Origin: CAXWPM01 sp965206125
GTDB lineage: Bacteria; Acidobacteriota; Terriglobia; 20CM-2-55-15
Assembly (NCBI GenBank): GCA_965206125.1
Contig: CBDBIN010000046.1
Coordinates: 248,001-312,000 of the forward strand
DNA: 64,000 bases
Reading direction: 5' to 3'
Under the pieces are notes generated by a model, which ran no database searches, had not been told where the DNA came from, and saw only the letters and a program-made list of their open reading frames with translations. The position numbers were made by a program, and so were the translations under genes. Below are positions 35,481-44,162 of the stretch, in pieces; the first letter of the stretch is position 1; each line of letters opens with the position of its first letter.

Positions 35481-35597
35481 CTCCGTCCCCTCTCCTTACT
35501 TCCGACCGATAGGGGACGGAGGTATAGCTCCGTCCCCATATCCAAAAGGGAAAGGGGAGGAAACGGATGGGGGGACGGAGCGCTGGCTCCGTCCCCC
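35465..35597. repeat. Three tandem GGGGACGGAGC hairpins between mltG and rfbC
   Basis: Three stem-loops, each with arms GGGGACGGAG and CTCCGTCCCC, lie at 35465-35490, 35512-35537 and 35570-35597. They fill the 119-base gap between the convergent genes mltG and rfbC and overlap the end of mltG. Loops are 4 to 6 bases. They may serve as a bidirectional transcription barrier, but lack a T-tract. Confidence 0.85.
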
Positions 35598-35599
35598 GT

Positions 35600-36157
35600 T
35601 TATCGGAACACTGGGGCTTTCCGGTACTCCGCGAAACTCATGTTGTTCTGATCGCGGCCTGAAAGGATCGGGTTCGAAATCGGCCATTCTACGCCGACGT
35701 CAGGATCGTTCCAGGTGATCCCCCCCTCTGCGGCAGGCGCGTAGTAGCCGGTCTGTTTGTACTGGACTTCCGCGATGTCGGATAACGTCGCGAAACCATG
35801 TGCAAACCCGATCGGGACGTAGATCTGCCGCTGGTTGTCCGAACTCAGTTCCACGCCGAACCACTGGCCAAAAGTTGGTGAGTCCGCTCTCAGGTCCACT
35901 GCCACATCGAATATCGCGCCGACCGTACAGCGCAGGAGCTTTCCCATCGGAACAGTCATGTCCTGGTAATGAAGCCCGCGGAGAACACCCTTTCCGGACC
36001 GCGAATGGCCTTCCTGGACGAACTCGAGATCGAGACCTGCGGCCCCAAAGTCCTTCTTGTGCCACGATTCGATAAAGAATCCCCGATCGTCGCGGAAGTA
36101 GTCGATGTCGATCAGGACGAGGCCGTCCAGCGGTGTTTGGGTCAGCGTAGTTTTCAT
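35600..36157 (-). CDS. rfbC: dTDP-4-dehydrorhamnose 3,5-epimerase
   Basis: RmlC-type cupin epimerase for dTDP-rhamnose synthesis, 185 residues. Family blocks are LIDIDYFRDDRGFFIESW, VLRGLHYQ (with the catalytic His), VDLRADSPTFGQW and the YVPIGFAHGFATLSD strand; the catalytic Tyr lies in the YKQTGYYAP segment. The start is the ATG at 36157 (KTTLTQTPLDG); the frame extends further upstream but without similarity. No other rhamnose genes (rfbA, B, D) are in the window. Confidence 0.94.
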   Translation of the reverse strand: MKTTLTQTPLDGLVLIDIDYFRDDRGFFIESWHKKDFGAAGLDLEFVQEGHSRSGKGVLRGLHYQDMTVPMGKLLRCTVGAIFDVAVDLRADSPTFGQWFGVELSSDNQRQIYVPIGFAHGFATLSDIAEVQYKQTGYYAPAAEGGITWNDPDVGVEWPISNPILSGRDQNNMSFAEYRKAPVFR

Positions 36158-36185
36158 GGGTTTTCGGTCTGCTTTGCTTTCCTGC

Positions 36186-37016
36186 TCATTCGCCGACGAG
36201 GGCGATGATCCGTGCGGGACCACCCGTGCCGCCTTCGATCTTGATCGGAGCCACGATTACCCAGGCCCCCGTCGGCGGAAGTTGGCCCAGGCCGGCTGTG
36301 TTTTCGATGTGGTACTTGGCCTTCCCGTGGCTGACGTGATGAACCCGGTAATCCTGGGACAGACCGTAATCGACGCTCAGCGTGTCAATTCCGAGACCGG
36401 CCACATCTCGTTCGTTTACCAGCAGCTCCGCAGCCGCGGGCGAGAACCCGGGAAAATGAAGAGCCCCGGCATCGTCCGCATTCTTGTAGCTGTCGAAATC
36501 GTCCCATCGCGCATCCCATCCCGTGTACATGAACACGAGTGTGTTCGCGGCGATCGCGCCGTGTTCGGATTCCCAGTCGACGATGTCTGCCGATGTGAGC
36601 AGGTAGTCGGGGTTGGATTGAACCTGGTCCCGGACGTCGATCACCGCGGCGAGAACGACGAGTTGCTCCAGCGGGATGCGGTCGACCGGAATCTGGCCTT
36701 CGGTGAAGTGGTTGGGTGCGTCCAGATGGGTGCCGGTGTGCTCCGCCATCGTGAACCGACCTGAAAGCACGCCGTCATCGGGGATTGTCGCGAAGATCTC
36801 ATAAGAGAAGGGCTCGTATCCCGGGCCCGGCCAGTGCGGGCTTTCGGGACTCAGAGCGTGGGTCAGATCGACCATGCGGGTCGTGCCATCCGCCAGGCCC
36901 TCCAGGACTCCGTCGTAGGTCGAGGTGTCAGAGACGGTGATCTCCGGAACGCAGCTTGCGATGAGGAGTGCGGAGAGTATTACCGCAGACATCGGGGCAT
37001 GTTTAAATATCCGCAT
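36186..37016 (-). CDS. Cyclase-family (kynurenine formamidase-like) lipoprotein
   Basis: Metal-dependent hydrolase of the cyclase/KynB family, 276 residues. The family motif HTGTHLDAPNHF (about 92-103) provides metal-binding His and Asp residues, with VDLTHALSPESPHWPG before it and LGIDTLSVDYG later. The N-terminus is a lipoprotein signal (LLIASC, Cys22), so it is predicted to be anchored outside the cytoplasm. The substrate is unknown. Its ATG (37016) overlaps the folK ATG head-to-head within a CATG. GAGGAA lies about 12 bases upstream on its strand. Confidence 0.85.
   Translation of the reverse strand: MRIFKHAPMSAVILSALLIASCVPEITVSDTSTYDGVLEGLADGTTRMVDLTHALSPESPHWPGPGYEPFSYEIFATIPDDGVLSGRFTMAEHTGTHLDAPNHFTEGQIPVDRIPLEQLVVLAAVIDVRDQVQSNPDYLLTSADIVDWESEHGAIAANTLVFMYTGWDARWDDFDSYKNADDAGALHFPGFSPAAAELLVNERDVAGLGIDTLSVDYGLSQDYRVHHVSHGKAKYHIENTAGLGQLPPTGAWVIVAPIKIEGGTGGPARIIALVGE
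36980..37008 (+). promoter_or_regulatory. Candidate promoter giving a leaderless folK transcript
   Basis: TTACCG (36980-36985) and TTAAAT (37003-37008) are separated by 17 bases. The -10 ends 6 bases before the folK ATG at 37015, so transcription would start on or next to the A of the start codon. Both hexamers match consensus at 4 of 6. The element lies inside the divergent cyclase gene. Confidence 0.35.
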
Positions 37017-37545
37017 GGTTCGTTGTTTCCTCGCTCTCGGTTCGAATCTGGGGGATCGAGAAGACCACCTCCGATCAGCCCTCCTCGGGTTGGACGGACA
37101 CGGTGTTCGGCTGATCAGGAGCGCATCCCTCTACTCGACCGAACCGAAAGAGATCACCGATCAGCCCTGGTTCCTGAATACCGTTATCGAGGTCGAGACC
37201 GATCTCGAACCCGAAGCGCTCATGCAGACCTGCCTTGATGTCGAGCGGCGCGGGGGCCGGCTTCGGGGAGAGCCAAAAGGTCCGCGCACACTGGATATCG
37301 ACATTATCCTGTTCGGCGATCGCATTGTCCGGAGCCCCGATTTGACGATTCCTCATCCCCGGTATACGTCACGCCGCTTCGTCCTGGAACCGCTGGTCGA
37401 GATCGCGGGAGATGTTGTCGATCCTGCCCTCGGCCGGGCAGCACGACAACTGCTTTCGGAGGTTTCCGACCCATCTGCCGTGTCGCTCTGCGGGCCGTCG
37501 CTTTCAACTGGGGCGGATTATAACAGAAGGTCCGAAGCGGGTTAG
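37015..37545 (+). CDS. folK: 2-amino-4-hydroxy-6-hydroxymethyldihydropteridine pyrophosphokinase
   Basis: Transfers pyrophosphate from ATP to hydroxymethyldihydropterin in folate synthesis. The 176-residue product has the HPPK landmarks VRCFLALGSNLGDRE at the start, TEPKEITDQPWFLNTV, GRLRGEPKGPRTLDIDIILF and IPHPRYTSRRFVLEPL. The ATG at 37015 yields the conserved N-terminus; no earlier start with similarity exists. Its stop (37543-37545) overlaps the stop of the convergent MFS gene. There is no Shine-Dalgarno sequence. Confidence 0.94.
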   Translation: MVRCFLALGSNLGDREDHLRSALLGLDGHGVRLIRSASLYSTEPKEITDQPWFLNTVIEVETDLEPEALMQTCLDVERRGGRLRGEPKGPRTLDIDIILFGDRIVRSPDLTIPHPRYTSRRFVLEPLVEIAGDVVDPALGRAARQLLSEVSDPSAVSLCGPSLSTGADYNRRSEAG

Positions 37546-38870
37546 AACGCCCCCTCCGTCTCCGCCAACCGCGCCTTTTCCTCGTCGACGAAGTAGAGCA
37601 GTACGAGGCCCACGATGAAGAACACGATCAACGACAGGATCGCCGTTCTCGACGAGCCCAACATCCGCACGAAGCCGAACACGAAGGGGCCCGTAATCGC
37701 CGAAAACTTGGCGAACACGGAATAGAAGCCGAAGAACTCTGCGCTCGCAGATGCAGGAACCATCGACCCGTAGAACGACCGGCTCAGCGCCTGCGATCCG
37801 CCCAACACGATTCCGACCAACCCGCCTAGGATGAAGAACTCGACGCTTGTTTGGATGAAGTACGCGTAGATGACGATGCCGGACCACACCACGAGTGTCG
37901 CCATTACCGCCCGCTTCGTGCCTACGCGAGCGGCGATACGGCCGAAGGCGATCGCGCCGGCGATGGCAACGAACTGGACGATCAGCAACGTCACCATCAG
38001 CGGCGTGTACCCCAGCCCGAGTTCGTCCCTGCCATATACGGTTGCCATGCCGATGACCGTCTGGATGCCATCGTTGTAGAACATGAACGCGATCAGGAAT
38101 AGCAAGAGATGGGGAAATCGGCCGACCTTGCGGGTTGTCTTGAGCGTCCGGCTGATGCCGACAGCCGCATAGGCGAGTACACCAGGGTAGTTTCGAAACT
38201 CTTCCGGCATCTCCGTCGCGACGCGAGGCTCCTTGAGCTTTCGCATCGTCACCAGGGTGAATCCACCCCACCACAGTGCCGCCATCGCCATGGCCAGGCG
38301 CACCGCCAGATCCTGGGAGATTCCGATCTGTGCGTAGCCCGCGACCAGCCCCAGCGAGAGAGCGAACTGAAGCCCGCCGCCCAGATAGCCGTAGGCGTAT
38401 CCCCGCGCCGACGTCCGATCCATCTCTTCATCGGTCGCGATCTGTGGCAGAAACGCATCGTAGAAGACATTAGCCGCCACGAACGCGGTCTGCGCCGTGA
38501 TGAAGATCGTCAACGTGGCGCCGACGCGCCCGGGACCCGCGAAACAGAGCAGCAGCGCCGCCGTAGCGCCGAAGTAGGCGAAGAACAACAGGAACCGCTT
38601 CTTCGCGGCCGAGAAATCCGCGATGGCCCCCAGAACTGGGGCGGCCAGGAAGGTGAGGATGGCCGAAATGCCAATGGCGAAGGGGACCAGTGATGCCGCA
38701 GGGAATTCGATACCCGCGAGTGCCCACCCCGACGCCGGAACGATGGCAATGAAATACGCCGGGAACAGTCCGGCACCGACCGTGGTGGAATAGGCCGAGT
38801 TCGCCCAGTCGTACATGCACCAACCGAAGAGGCTGTCTTTGTCGTTCCGGCGAGATGAGGTAGAAGTCAT
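37542..38870 (-). CDS. UMF1-type MFS transporter
   Basis: Twelve-helix membrane transporter of 442 residues resembling the UMF1/Atg22-like MFS group. The N-terminus FGWCMYDWANSAYSTTV is typical of this group, and helix 4-5 has VFYDAFLPQIATDEEMDRTSARGYAYGYLGGG. The substrate is unknown. It is the last gene of the leftward catabolic block, starting with an ATGA overlap of the previous MFS gene and ending in a 3-base stop-to-stop overlap with folK. Confidence 0.9.
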   Translation of the reverse strand: MTSTSSRRNDKDSLFGWCMYDWANSAYSTTVGAGLFPAYFIAIVPASGWALAGIEFPAASLVPFAIGISAILTFLAAPVLGAIADFSAAKKRFLLFFAYFGATAALLLCFAGPGRVGATLTIFITAQTAFVAANVFYDAFLPQIATDEEMDRTSARGYAYGYLGGGLQFALSLGLVAGYAQIGISQDLAVRLAMAMAALWWGGFTLVTMRKLKEPRVATEMPEEFRNYPGVLAYAAVGISRTLKTTRKVGRFPHLLLFLIAFMFYNDGIQTVIGMATVYGRDELGLGYTPLMVTLLIVQFVAIAGAIAFGRIAARVGTKRAVMATLVVWSGIVIYAYFIQTSVEFFILGGLVGIVLGGSQALSRSFYGSMVPASASAEFFGFYSVFAKFSAITGPFVFGFVRMLGSSRTAILSLIVFFIVGLVLLYFVDEEKARLAETEGAF

Positions 38871-40150
38871 GCGGTGACCACGTCGTCGGCCCGTCGGTCT
38901 CTTACTTCTTTGCCCGGTTCAGGGAAGAGGAACAGACACAGTCCCGTCAGGAAATACAGTCCCGCTGTCGCCTGAAACGCGGCGGTGAACCCGTACAAAT
39001 CGATAAGTTTCCCAATCGCGTAGGGTGACAGCGCGCTGATACCGCGCCCGATGTTGTAGGTGAACCCCTGCGCCGTCGCGCGGATCTCGGTCGGAAACAG
39101 CTCTCCCGTGATGATTCCAAAGCCGGCGAAATGGCCAGCGCCAAAGAATCCGATGAGTGGTCCGATGAAAAACAGCGCCGTCGGATCTCGCGTCGCCGCG
39201 TAGAGCGGGACGAGCACCGCCGCCATGAAGACATACGTAATGTAGATCTTCTTCCGACTGAACCGGTCGGCCAGAACTCCGAACGTCAGGTAGCCGGCGA
39301 AGCTGCCCGTGTGCATGACGAGCAGGAACAGGTTGAATTGGAGGTCTCCCAGGCCTGCGCCGCCCTGTTCGGTGGGCAGAGCCAGCAGCGAGGGTATCCA
39401 CAGAAACAGCGGCCAGCTTGCGAACATCGCAGCCGTGCTGACCATTGATGCCACGACGACGTTTCGGCGGACGTCGGGGCGCATGAGCCGGCCTATCGAC
39501 GGGGCCCCTCGTTTTCTGGCAACGACTTCGGCGCGCGATACGAGCCATGCCTTCGGCTCTTCGACATTTCGGCGGATCCAGAGAGTAAACAGAGCCGGGA
39601 TGACCCCGACGAAGAAGACGGCCCGCCAACCCCACAACGGAAGCACGAGCGCTGCCACGATTGCTGCCGCCGCATAACCCACCGCAAAACCGCTCTGCAT
39701 GACCCCGAACGCCTTGCCGCGATGTTTCGCCGGCCATGTCTCGGAGATCAAAGCGGCTCCTGTACTCCATTCACCCCCGACGCCCAGTCCGAGAAGGATG
39801 CGGAAGATCGCCAACTGCGTAATCGTCTGGGAAAACCCGCACAGAGCCGTGAATATCGAATAGACAAGGATGCTCATCATCATCGCGCGGACCCGGCCGA
39901 TGCGGTCTGCGATGAGTCCGAACATGAGGCCGCCGACGGCCGACGACATGAGGGTCAGCGAGTTCAGGAAACCACCCATCGCCAACGTCATTCCAAAGTG
40001 TTCGACGAGGTGCACGAGGACGATCGCAAAGAGCAGGACGTCCATGCTGTCGAGGACCCAGCCCAGTGTCGCTGCGGTCAGGGCCTTGCGTTGTGGGGGA
40101 GTGGCTCCGCGCCACCAGTTTTGTGAGGGCACTTGGGGGGTTGTTTGCAT
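38867..40150 (-). CDS. MFS transporter, aromatic acid:H+ symporter-like
   Basis: Major facilitator with about 12 membrane helices, 427 residues. Motif A-like sequence GLMFGLIADRIGRVRAMMMSI lies between helices 2 and 3 and LADRFSRKKIYI between 8 and 9. Helix 1 has LGWVLDSMDVLLFAIVL, a pattern shared by the sugar/aromatic-acid symporter group (for example AAHS and sialate carriers). I prefer the ATG at 40150, preceded by GAAGGG. Placement after the aldehyde dehydrogenase gene suggests uptake of the aromatic substrate of the operon; that is inference. Confidence 0.88.
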   Translation of the reverse strand: MQTTPQVPSQNWWRGATPPQRKALTAATLGWVLDSMDVLLFAIVLVHLVEHFGMTLAMGGFLNSLTLMSSAVGGLMFGLIADRIGRVRAMMMSILVYSIFTALCGFSQTITQLAIFRILLGLGVGGEWSTGAALISETWPAKHRGKAFGVMQSGFAVGYAAAAIVAALVLPLWGWRAVFFVGVIPALFTLWIRRNVEEPKAWLVSRAEVVARKRGAPSIGRLMRPDVRRNVVVASMVSTAAMFASWPLFLWIPSLLALPTEQGGAGLGDLQFNLFLLVMHTGSFAGYLTFGVLADRFSRKKIYITYVFMAAVLVPLYAATRDPTALFFIGPLIGFFGAGHFAGFGIITGELFPTEIRATAQGFTYNIGRGISALSPYAIGKLIDLYGFTAAFQATAGLYFLTGLCLFLFPEPGKEVRDRRADDVVTA

Positions 40151-40253
40151 GCGCGACCCTTCTACCATTGTTCCGGGTTAGAGCGAAAGTGAATAGGCCG
40201 CCCTCCTCTCCGACGAGTCGTCGTCGTAAGAAGACAACAGGTCAGCAAACGCC

Positions 40254-41693
40254 CTAATCGGCGAAACCGTACGAGTCGACGTAAAAGTCGAAACCCATGA
40301 GGCGGGACTCATGGCCGAGGCCGCTCTGCTTGACGCCGGGGAACTCAATGTGGAGGTCGCCGAAGATGCCGTGGTTGTTGTGAAACACGGCTCCTGCATG
40401 GATGCGGTCTGCGAGCCGTTCGGCGCGGGCGCGGTCCGCGGTCCAAACCGAGGCGCGAAGGCCATAGATCGTGTCGTTGGCCCAGGCGAGGGCCTGTCGG
40501 TCCTCCTCAAACGGCACAATCGGGATGACGGGTCCGAACTGCTCGCAGCCGACGATCTCATCGTCATGCGTTCCACCCGTGATCAACGTCGGCTGCACGA
40601 AATAGCCTTTATCCCACCCGTCGGGATCGAGCTTCCTTCCGTATGTCTTCACCTTCAGTCCGCGTCGGTCCGCCTGATCGATCAGTCCGCGGACAAAATC
40701 GAACTGAGCCTTGTTGTTCAGGGGACCCATGGTCGTTTCCTGGTTCAATCCATCACCGACGACGGTCCTGCTGAAGGCATCCGCCAGCTTTTCGGCGAGC
40801 TCGTCATGGCGTGACCGGTGAACGTAGATCCGTTTGATCGCGACGCAGACTTGACCGGTCGCCCGGAGAATCGCCCGGGTCATGCGCTCGATCGCCGGGT
40901 CGTCCAGGACCGCATCATCCAGCACCACGGCGGGGTCGTTGCCTCCCAACTCCAAAGAGAGTTTCTTGAGGGTCGATGCCGAGCGCTCGACGATCCGTCG
41001 TCCTGTTTCAGTTCCCCCGGTGAACGCGATCGTCGTGACCCGGGGGTCTCCGACAAGCTGATCTCCCACGATATCGCCCGGTCCGGTCAGGAGATTCAAC
41101 ACGCCAACCGGGAAGTACGGGCCGAGGAGACGAAAGCATTCCATGAGGGTCAGCGGGCAGTAACTGGCGGGTTTGAGTACGACGGTGTTGCCACCCGCGA
41201 CCGCCGGGACCCATCGCCGGAAGCCCAGGAGAACCGGGGAGTTCCAGGGAGAGATGACCGCCGTCACACCGCGTGGACGCCGTCGAATCCAAACCGGCTG
41301 GCCGGGCTCAATGAGTTGCGGTTTCGACCACGCCGGGACGTCGCGCGCCGCAATATCCATCATCTCGATCGACCGTGCGACGTCGATTGCGGCCTCGCCG
41401 AGGGGCTTGCCGTTCTCGCGGACCAGGAGGCGGACTAGGCTGGCGGTGTTCTCCCTCAATCGGTCAGCTGCGTCGGCGAAACACGCCGCCCGCGTTTGGG
41501 CACCCGTTCGTGACCACTCCTCGAACGCGGCAGATGCCGCCGCGACAGCGTCGTCGATGGCGTTCTCGTCGGCCTGTCCCACCCGACCCACTTGTTCCGA
41601 CGTCCGGGCGGGATTGACAACTTTTCGTGTGGACTCGGTCGCTACCCAACGCCTGCCGACGAGGACCAGTCCGGAGCTTTCCGGTTCAGTCAT
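40254..41693 (-). CDS. Aldehyde dehydrogenase family protein
   Basis: NAD(P)-dependent aldehyde dehydrogenase, 479 residues. Key motifs are SPWNSPVLLGFR (cofactor region), GGNTVVLKPASYCPL, AFTGGTETGRRIVE, the catalytic Glu in LELGGNDP, the catalytic Cys in GQVCVAIKR, and GCEQFGPVIPIVPF. Start taken at ATG 41693 (TEPESSGLV); it overlaps the end of the ThDP-enzyme gene by 8 bases. Next to a decarboxylase-type ThDP enzyme it likely oxidises the aldehyde formed there to an acid. Confidence 0.94.
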   Translation of the reverse strand: MTEPESSGLVLVGRRWVATESTRKVVNPARTSEQVGRVGQADENAIDDAVAAASAAFEEWSRTGAQTRAACFADAADRLRENTASLVRLLVRENGKPLGEAAIDVARSIEMMDIAARDVPAWSKPQLIEPGQPVWIRRRPRGVTAVISPWNSPVLLGFRRWVPAVAGGNTVVLKPASYCPLTLMECFRLLGPYFPVGVLNLLTGPGDIVGDQLVGDPRVTTIAFTGGTETGRRIVERSASTLKKLSLELGGNDPAVVLDDAVLDDPAIERMTRAILRATGQVCVAIKRIYVHRSRHDELAEKLADAFSRTVVGDGLNQETTMGPLNNKAQFDFVRGLIDQADRRGLKVKTYGRKLDPDGWDKGYFVQPTLITGGTHDDEIVGCEQFGPVIPIVPFEEDRQALAWANDTIYGLRASVWTADRARAERLADRIHAGAVFHNNHGIFGDLHIEFPGVKQSGLGHESRLMGFDFYVDSYGFAD

Positions 41694-43356
41694 GGGGTTC
41701 CAGAATCGCGCCACTGCCCGGAGGGCCGGCAAAGGGGGTGTGCATCGGTCCGATCGCCTTCATGTCGACGACGATCATCCGGATGTCGGACGACGACACA
41801 GCTTGCTCGAGACACTGCCGGAATCGATCGGCGTCTCCGACGCGCGAAGTCTCGATACCGAAGGCCCTGCCGATCGTCTCGAAATCGGGAGTCCAGAGAT
41901 CGGCACCCACGCGCCGCCCCTCCATGTAGCGATCCTGAATGTTGCCGATCACACCATAGCCACCGTCGTCGTAAAGGACGATCGTCAGCCCCAGGTCCTG
42001 CTCGCGCGCCGTCGCGAGATCGCCGAGCCTGAGCAGAAAACCGCCATCGCCGGCCAGGAGGATCACGGGCCGGTCGGGCTGCCCGACGCCGGCCCCGATT
42101 GCCATCGGCAACCCTTGCCCGATACCGCCTCCCGAAGCGTGCAGGGACGTACGCGGAGTCCGGATCGGGATCAGTCGATTGCCCCAGCTCGTGTTCGGGA
42201 TCGTGATGTCGCGTACGACGATTGCGTTTTCGGGAAGCGTCGTCGAAATCGTATCGAGGATCGCCTCCCAGGGCCCGAGCGTTTTCCTCAGTCGTCGTCG
42301 GACGGCATGGCGAACGCCTTCGACTTCTCGGCGGTAGTCGGGTTTCGGATCGATTGCCCGTCCTTCCAGCTCCCGGATAATTCTCTCGAGACCCACGCGC
42401 GCATCGGTGACCAGGCTCATCGTGCTCGGGAAGTTCCGTCCCGACGCCTGCGGATCGATATCGATACCTATGTGGGTCTTCGGAACGACCATGTCCCAGT
42501 TCGAGGTCTCGTTGCCGCGGAATCGCACTCCAGCGCTCAGAAGGACGTCCCCGGATGCAATCAGTGCTTTTGCCTCCGGAAAGGCCGCGAAGTGCCCGAT
42601 GCAGAGGGGATGGTCTTCCCGAATAGCGCCCCGTCCCGCTTGACTCGTAACGACGGCGGCCCCCAGCATGTCGGCCAGCGTGCGCACCGCAGCGGAGGCC
42701 TCGGATCGGATCGTGCCGCCCCCCACCCAGAGCACCGGTCTGGCCGCCCCCTCCAGTCGGTCTGCAGCGGCCCGGATCGCTTTAGCGTCCGGCTCGCTTT
42801 CGACTACCGAAGCCGCGTAGAACTGCGGACGCTCGACGCGCTGTGCCTGGAGGTCGATCGGAATCTCCACCGAAACCGGTCCCTGGGGTGCCTTGAGGGC
42901 CGCGGCAACGGCGCGTCTGACGATCGACGACGCCTGCGCCGCCCGTTGAACTCGGTAGACGCCCTTGCCGAGTGCCCCGAGCATCGTGTTCTGGCCTTCG
43001 AACTCATGGATGTACCCGCGCCCCGAATCGAGGTAGGGGGTCGGAACCTGGCCCGTGAGGTGAACGAGCGGCGAGCCCGCAGTGACCGCTTCGACGAGTC
43101 CGCCCATCGCGTTGCCGGCTCCAGTGCCGGTGCTCGTGATCACCACGCCGAGCTTTCCTGTAACCCGAGCGTAGCCATCGGCCATGTTGACCGCGCCGCC
43201 CTCGGTTCGGGCCGTGACGATCCGAAAACCGCCGTGACGCCGGAACGCGTCGTACAGGGGAAGGTTGTGAATGCTCGGGATGCCGAAGACGTGGCTCGTT
43301 TCCATCTCGCCCAGATCCGAGGCTATGGCATCGGCAGCCGTCATAGAGCGGCTCAT
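41686..43356 (-). CDS. Thiamine diphosphate-dependent enzyme (acetolactate synthase/benzoylformate decarboxylase type)
   Basis: ThDP enzyme of 556 residues with the three usual domains. The N-terminal PYR domain has the cofactor-activating Glu in RTEGGAVNMADGYARVTGK. The middle domain contains ARPVLWVGGGTIRSEAS, and the C-terminal PP domain has GDGGFLLRLGDLATA and YDDGGYGVIGN. The usual Asn of the GDG...NN motif appears as Asp (YDDGGYG), which could still bind the metal. Its operon partners favour a 2-oxo acid decarboxylase role, but acetolactate-synthase-like activity cannot be excluded. Its ATG overlaps the hydrolase stop as ATGA. Confidence 0.88.
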   Translation of the reverse strand: MSRSMTAADAIASDLGEMETSHVFGIPSIHNLPLYDAFRRHGGFRIVTARTEGGAVNMADGYARVTGKLGVVITSTGTGAGNAMGGLVEAVTAGSPLVHLTGQVPTPYLDSGRGYIHEFEGQNTMLGALGKGVYRVQRAAQASSIVRRAVAAALKAPQGPVSVEIPIDLQAQRVERPQFYAASVVESEPDAKAIRAAADRLEGAARPVLWVGGGTIRSEASAAVRTLADMLGAAVVTSQAGRGAIREDHPLCIGHFAAFPEAKALIASGDVLLSAGVRFRGNETSNWDMVVPKTHIGIDIDPQASGRNFPSTMSLVTDARVGLERIIRELEGRAIDPKPDYRREVEGVRHAVRRRLRKTLGPWEAILDTISTTLPENAIVVRDITIPNTSWGNRLIPIRTPRTSLHASGGGIGQGLPMAIGAGVGQPDRPVILLAGDGGFLLRLGDLATAREQDLGLTIVLYDDGGYGVIGNIQDRYMEGRRVGADLWTPDFETIGRAFGIETSRVGDADRFRQCLEQAVSSSDIRMIVVDMKAIGPMHTPFAGPPGSGAILEPHD

Positions 43357-44162
43357 CGGGCGGTGGGGCTTGGCGTCGACGTTGGAGCCGCCGCGGCGCA
43401 GAAACTTTCGATGAGCGAGTTGAAGATGCTCGCCCGCTCAATGTAGCAAAGGTGTCCCGCATCGGGGATCACTTCGAGACGGACCCCAGGGATTGCGGCT
43501 GCCATCCGCCGTCCTTCGCCGAGAGGCGTGATCCGGTCGTCGGCGCCCCAGATCAGCAGAGTGGGCACGGTGATGCCAGCCAGTATGGAAGTCTCATCGG
43601 CCTCGGCGAGAGCTTCTGCGGCGAAGCGGTATCCTGCCGGCCGAATCTCGGCCATGATCTCGACGGCCTCTTGAACCAGGTCCAGAGGTGCCGCGGCTCG
43701 AAGCAGCGCCGGGGCACGGCGTTCGGCGATTTGTCTCGGTGTCTGTTCGTCGATGGCTTTCAGCCGGGTTTCCAGCTTGCGGTTGCGGACAAGTTCTTCC
43801 TCGGCGCCACCGCCCCGGGAGGTGCCCGCCAGTACGAGAGTCCGAACCCTGTTCGGATAACGGCCGTAGAACTCTTGCGCGATGATCCCTCCGAGGGAAT
43901 GTCCGACCAGATGGACGGGCTCGTCGACGAGGATCCCGAGCATCGCGTCCAGGTCGTCGGCATACGTGGCTACCGACGGAAGTCCGACCGGTTCCCGTGA
44001 GCCGCCATATCCCGGGGCATCCCACGCGATCACGGTATATCTGTCCGAGAGTCCGCGCAGTTGACGCCGCCAGGAGCGGCTATTCGACCCGATGCCGTGA
44101 AGAAGGACGAGCGGTGGCCCGTTCCCCGCAGTTTCGTAATGGATGCCCGCGGCAGCGGACAT
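43353..44162 (-). CDS. Alpha/beta-fold hydrolase
   Basis: A 269-residue alpha/beta hydrolase with nucleophile elbow GHSLGG (Ser about 93), acid in IWGADDRITP and His in PDAGHLCYIE, so the triad is complete. The oxyanion HG motif is LLHGIGSNSRSW. It resembles meta-cleavage product hydrolases and 3-oxoadipate enol-lactonases. It sits between the Rieske oxygenase and ThDP enzyme genes, with its ATG directly after the oxygenase stop; cleavage of a ring-fission product is a likely role. Confidence 0.9.
   Translation of the reverse strand: MSAAAGIHYETAGNGPPLVLLHGIGSNSRSWRRQLRGLSDRYTVIAWDAPGYGGSREPVGLPSVATYADDLDAMLGILVDEPVHLVGHSLGGIIAQEFYGRYPNRVRTLVLAGTSRGGGAEEELVRNRKLETRLKAIDEQTPRQIAERRAPALLRAAAPLDLVQEAVEIMAEIRPAGYRFAAEALAEADETSILAGITVPTLLIWGADDRITPLGEGRRMAAAIPGVRLEVIPDAGHLCYIERASIFNSLIESFCAAAAPTSTPSPTAR

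Noticed and set aside
37038..37056. tRNA T-loop-like word GGTTCGAATC
   Set aside because: It lies in the folK coding sequence (LGSNLGDRE) and has no cloverleaf around it.
41173..43446. A 757-codon open frame antisense to the ThDP enzyme and aldehyde dehydrogenase genes
   Set aside because: Both genes on the other strand have complete catalytic motifs; this frame is a shadow.
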